NCBI GenBank assembly: GCA_025464095.1 | Contig: JAODMF010000002.1 | Span: 1-64,000 of the forward strand | Origin: Glaciihabitans sp. | GTDB taxonomy: Bacteria; Actinomycetota; Actinomycetes; Actinomycetales; Microbacteriaceae | Direction: 5' to 3' | DNA length: 64,000 nt | In this document: piece by piece, positions 61,448 through 64,000 of the stretch | How the letters are laid out: each line of letters begins with the position of its first letter | How positions within the stretch are numbered: the stretch's first letter is position 1 | Made by a program: the position numbers and the translations under genes | The notes under the pieces: generated by a model | What the model saw: the letters and a program-made list of their open reading frames with translations, nothing else | Told to the model about the DNA's origin: nothing | Databases searched by the model: none

Positions 61448-64000
61448 TCAGTTGTCGGAGACGCTGCCGAGGAGGTCGCGGCAATTTGATGGAGCGGCAT
61501 CTACCAGCGTCATCAGGTCTTTCAGCGTGCCATAGTCCAGTGCGGTGGGCCGCTCCGAGCAGGTGCCAATGACTACCTCGTCGTGCAGGCGCGCCCGGCT
61601 CAGATCGGACAACTCCCACCCGAGCGGTGCTTCGACCGACGGCCGCGAGGTCGGGGCCGCCACCGCGACTCCACCCGGTGACGACGCACGCATTGCTGTG
61701 ACGACGCCCTGACACGCAGCATCACTCTCTCCGCAGACGTCGCCAATGGCACCGGAAATCCGCTGCAGCCAACTGCTCGCGGAGGTCTGCAACTTTCCCG
61801 CCCCCAGGCCAGCGAATGGGACTGACAATTCCGCGCTCACTTTCGACGGGTCGCTCGTGACAAACGCGCCCGACGAGTTCTGCAGGTAGAGCACGATCGG
61901 AACGACATAGTCGGTGTGGTCGGCGGCGACGGTGGCGTTGTGCTCCCGCACGACGCGGGCGAGGTCCGGCGCGAGGTCGGCGAGCGTCCCCAGCCCTGTC
62001 GACTCCGCATAACCGCCGTCGATCAATTGCATGTCGGTGACACCGTGGCAGGAGGCGGGATCGAGCATGGTGCCCTGCGCGATGCGACCGGCGGGGCTGA
62101 TCACCGGAAATCGCGCGGAGATCATCGCGGCCGATGCCCAATTCATCTGGAGCGGGCATCCCTCTGGGAATTGGTCTTGCAGGTCAATGGATGCCGGTAC
62201 CCGGCCGGTGTTGCCGCGACAGCTCGTCCTGTCGCCGGTGCTGTGGCGAAGGTCGAGCTGGCTCACCAGGACGCGACAGCCCTGCTCCGAGTCCGTGGAG
62301 TTGAAGATGGCAAAGCCGGTCGGCTGCTCACCGCTGGCGTTCCACGGGTCGCTGAGATGGGCATCCACCCCTCTCGCTACGGACTGCATGAGGCCAACGC
62401 GATCCTGCCAGCCCCATCCGTTCACGCCGTCACCGTCCGGGTCGCCGAACGAGGGGATGCGCACTCCCGTCGCGCCGGCAAGCGTGTCGCCGACCAGGGC
62501 GCCCGACACCGCCGCTGCGAGCCCGGATGGCCCGGACAGCCCCTTGACCGCGGCTCTTGCCTGCGCGCCATCGTTGCCGTGGAACATCGCCAACCCGACC
62601 GACCCGCCGCTGACCCCGCTCGAGAGCAGCGTTGCGGCTCTGCTGCAGTCGCTTCCATCCTGCAGCTCAGACATCACGTCCACGGTCCACGTCGCTGCTC
62701 GGATTCCGCCGCCCTCCGCCGCGACGATCACGAGCGGGCGAGCGGTGACGGTCTCCTTTGGTGCGGACGAGGACCAGGCCACGTCCCGCGCGCACGCCCC
62801 ACTGGCGCCGTACCAGCTGAGGAACGCCTGATCCAGGGTGCGGCGAACCGGGGCGGCGGCGTCCGCGTCCAGTTGGACCGCGTGGAGGAGCGGCGTTCCA
62901 CCGATCTGGGACAGCACGAGCGGCACGGCAATGAGTACCACGAGAATCGGATTCGCCCGAAGCCCGAAAACGCTGAAGATTCTGAGCGGCGGATGTCCGC
63001 TCAGCCAGTGAACGACGGAGGCAACGAGTGTCGCCCAGATCGCCAGGATCACGTAGACAGAGCCCACCACGCCGAGACCGGTGGACATGCCGATGGGGTA
63101 GATCATGAACACGATGACGGTGACTCCCGCCGCGGCGAACAACGCGATGGACGTGACCCTCAGCCACAGGGGGTCCTGGGTATCGGGGTCCGGCTCCGTG
63201 ATGGGACGGATGGCCGTGGCGACGGTGCTCCGGATGCCCGGCTTCGGCTCCGTCGCGACGGGGGGAGCAGCGTCATCGAGTGGCGCGGGCCGACGGCGCA
63301 CGAAGATCGCTATCGATAGTGCGGCTCCCGCGAATCCGAGCAGGGCAAACAGCCAGTAGGCGACCTGCGGACCCACCGCGGCACCGGGAGTGGGGTAGAG
63401 CGTGAGCATGGCGGGAGCAATGTATGCCCGCAGCAGTCCGAGACCACCGCTGGCTACCGCGAGAGCGGAGAGGATGTCGCCGGCGCGACGCACACTCTCG
63501 ACGTCGGGCGGCTCGGCAATGGAGTGCAGCTCTGGGACGGGAGCCGGCAGCGGTTTCGCGCCGAACCGCACGCGGATCCAGTTGACGACCGCGAAGATGA
63601 CGCCGCGCGGCCATTGCCACTCGAGAATGAGCGATGCGAGGGGGAACACCAGCACCCCCGCGGTGAAGATCCACACGATGGTCCCGTCGACCAGCTCACG
63701 CTGGCCCACCCACACAAGAACCAGCCAGGCCGCGAATACGGTGGCTGGCGCCGCCACCCACCAGGCGTAGGCCACCCACCTGTTCGCGGTCCCGGAACTG
63801 GGAATAGAACCGGCCTGTCGGCCGATCACCCGCAGAACCACGGCCAGAACGGCCAGGCCGGCGGGCCCCACAACCAGGTCTTTCCAGTCGGTCAGGCCGA
63901 AGTCTGACCAGGTTCGAACCGCATCCGGAAACTGGTCGCTGATGCCGTCATTCGGGATCACCGACATCGCTATCAGCGCGAGCACCACGATGAGCGAGAG
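61448..64000 (-). CDS. Large membrane-anchored patatin-like phospholipase (5' end outside window)
   Basis: At least 850 residues, open to the right edge. The N-terminal half has about eight to ten transmembrane helices in groups. The C-terminal half is a patatin-like serine lipase: oxyanion loop AAEGGGIRAATWT (about residue 440 of the visible part), nucleophile Ser in LSSGVSGGSVGL (GxSxG) and Asp of the dyad in QLIDGGYAEST. Several Cys pairs in the lipase part suggest disulphides and hence an extracytoplasmic location. Patatins hydrolyse phospholipids; this membrane-bound, multi-helix form is much larger than typical patatins. Its GTG at 63988 is a possible start but the frame stays open beyond it. 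Confidence 0.85.
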   Translation of the reverse strand, partial: LSLIVVLALIAMSVIPNDGISDQFPDAVRTWSDFGLTDWKDLVVGPAGLAVLAVVLRVIGRQAGSIPSSGTANRWVAYAWWVAAPATVFAAWLVLVWVGQRELVDGTIVWIFTAGVLVFPLASLILEWQWPRGVIFAVVNWIRVRFGAKPLPAPVPELHSIAEPPDVESVRRAGDILSALAVASGGLGLLRAYIAPAMLTLYPTPGAAVGPQVAYWLFALLGFAGAALSIAIFVRRRPAPLDDAAPPVATEPKPGIRSTVATAIRPITEPDPDTQDPLWLRVTSIALFAAAGVTVIVFMIYPIGMSTGLGVVGSVYVILAIWATLVASVVHWLSGHPPLRIFSVFGLRANPILVVLIAVPLVLSQIGGTPLLHAVQLDADAAAPVRRTLDQAFLSWYGASGACARDVAWSSSAPKETVTARPLVIVAAEGGGIRAATWTVDVMSELQDGSDCSRAATLLSSGVSGGSVGLAMFHGNDGAQARAAVKGLSGPSGLAAAVSGALVGDTLAGATGVRIPSFGDPDGDGVNGWGWQDRVGLMQSVARGVDAHLSDPWNASGEQPTGFAIFNSTDSEQGCRVLVSQLDLRHSTGDRTSCRGNTGRVPASIDLQDQFPEGCPLQMNWASAAMISARFPVISPAGRIAQGTMLDPASCHGVTDMQLIDGGYAESTGLGTLADLAPDLARVVREHNATVAADHTDYVVPIVLYLQNSSGAFVTSDPSKVSAELSVPFAGLGAGKLQTSASSWLQRISGAIGDVCGESDAACQGVVTAMRASSPGGVAVAAPTSRPSVEAPLGWELSDLSRARLHDEVVIGTCSERPTALDYGTLKDLMTLVDAAPSNCRDLLGSVSDN

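Overview
The window is high-GC actinobacterial chromosome, most likely from a member of the Microbacteriaceae. Support for this: mycothiol S-conjugate amidase (mca), a CarD-family regulator, DUF501, DUF4307 and DUF4245 proteins, xseA/xseB/ispH/fumC/fbaA/glpX in the usual actinobacterial neighbourhood, and a greA-DUF4307-mca-(small membrane protein)-hemolysin III-Z-prenyl synthase block in the same order as Mycobacterium tuberculosis Rv1080c-Rv1086. GTG starts are common. Many genes have a TAnnnT hexamer 6-7 bp before the start codon, the pattern of leaderless transcription.

Layout. 1-700: tail of an HNH endonuclease gene, then GC-rich tandem repeats. 692-8475: core genes mazG, a small membrane protein, hisS, eno, ftsB-like, DUF501, a mycosin-like membrane-anchored subtilase and ndh. 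8484-12632: a probable remnant island at a tRNA gene. It holds a tRNA with a UAA anticodon but a short variable loop, a frameshifted tyrosine integrase, a tightly overlapping four-gene membrane-lipid operon (DUF2510 protein; PlsC-type acyltransferase fused to a YqaA/DedA-like membrane domain; CDP-alcohol phosphatidyltransferase; CdsA), and a degenerate copy of the tRNA 3' end. 12660-18533: TetR coupled to CarD, then TetR-MFS-PLP aldolase/deaminase-FAD lactone oxidase as one coupled operon. 18683-23315: apt, lemA, htpX, a secreted protein and a YcaQ-like glycosylase. 23383-24401: an array of 104-bp nested inverted repeats with a GIY-YIG nuclease gene inside it. 24492-33557: AI-2E family transporter, ilvA, greA, mca block, uppS, class V aminotransferase, PIN-PhoH ATPase. 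33571-47507: MFS, prepilin peptidase, fumC, carbonic anhydrase, DUF4245, xseBA, ispH, an unpaired sensor-kinase-like gene with a membrane partner, fbaA, glpX, VOC protein and TetR. 47937-52809: rmuC, mmsA, a DnaQ-like exonuclease, ychF.

52963-58690 is accessory DNA: an Xre-type regulator, a HEPN-like protein, unknown proteins, a DUF2071/ArsR pair, decayed reading frames and four same-orientation copies of a ~22-bp repeat separating small gene groups. After it come a short AlkD-like gene, membrane proteins, an aldo/keto reductase and a large membrane-anchored patatin-like phospholipase that runs off the right edge.

The best candidates for something undescribed are the lipid-synthesis/translocation operon at the tRNA island, the repeat array around the GIY-YIG gene, and the accessory region with cassette-like repeats. 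All functional assignments come from motifs read by eye; no database search was run.
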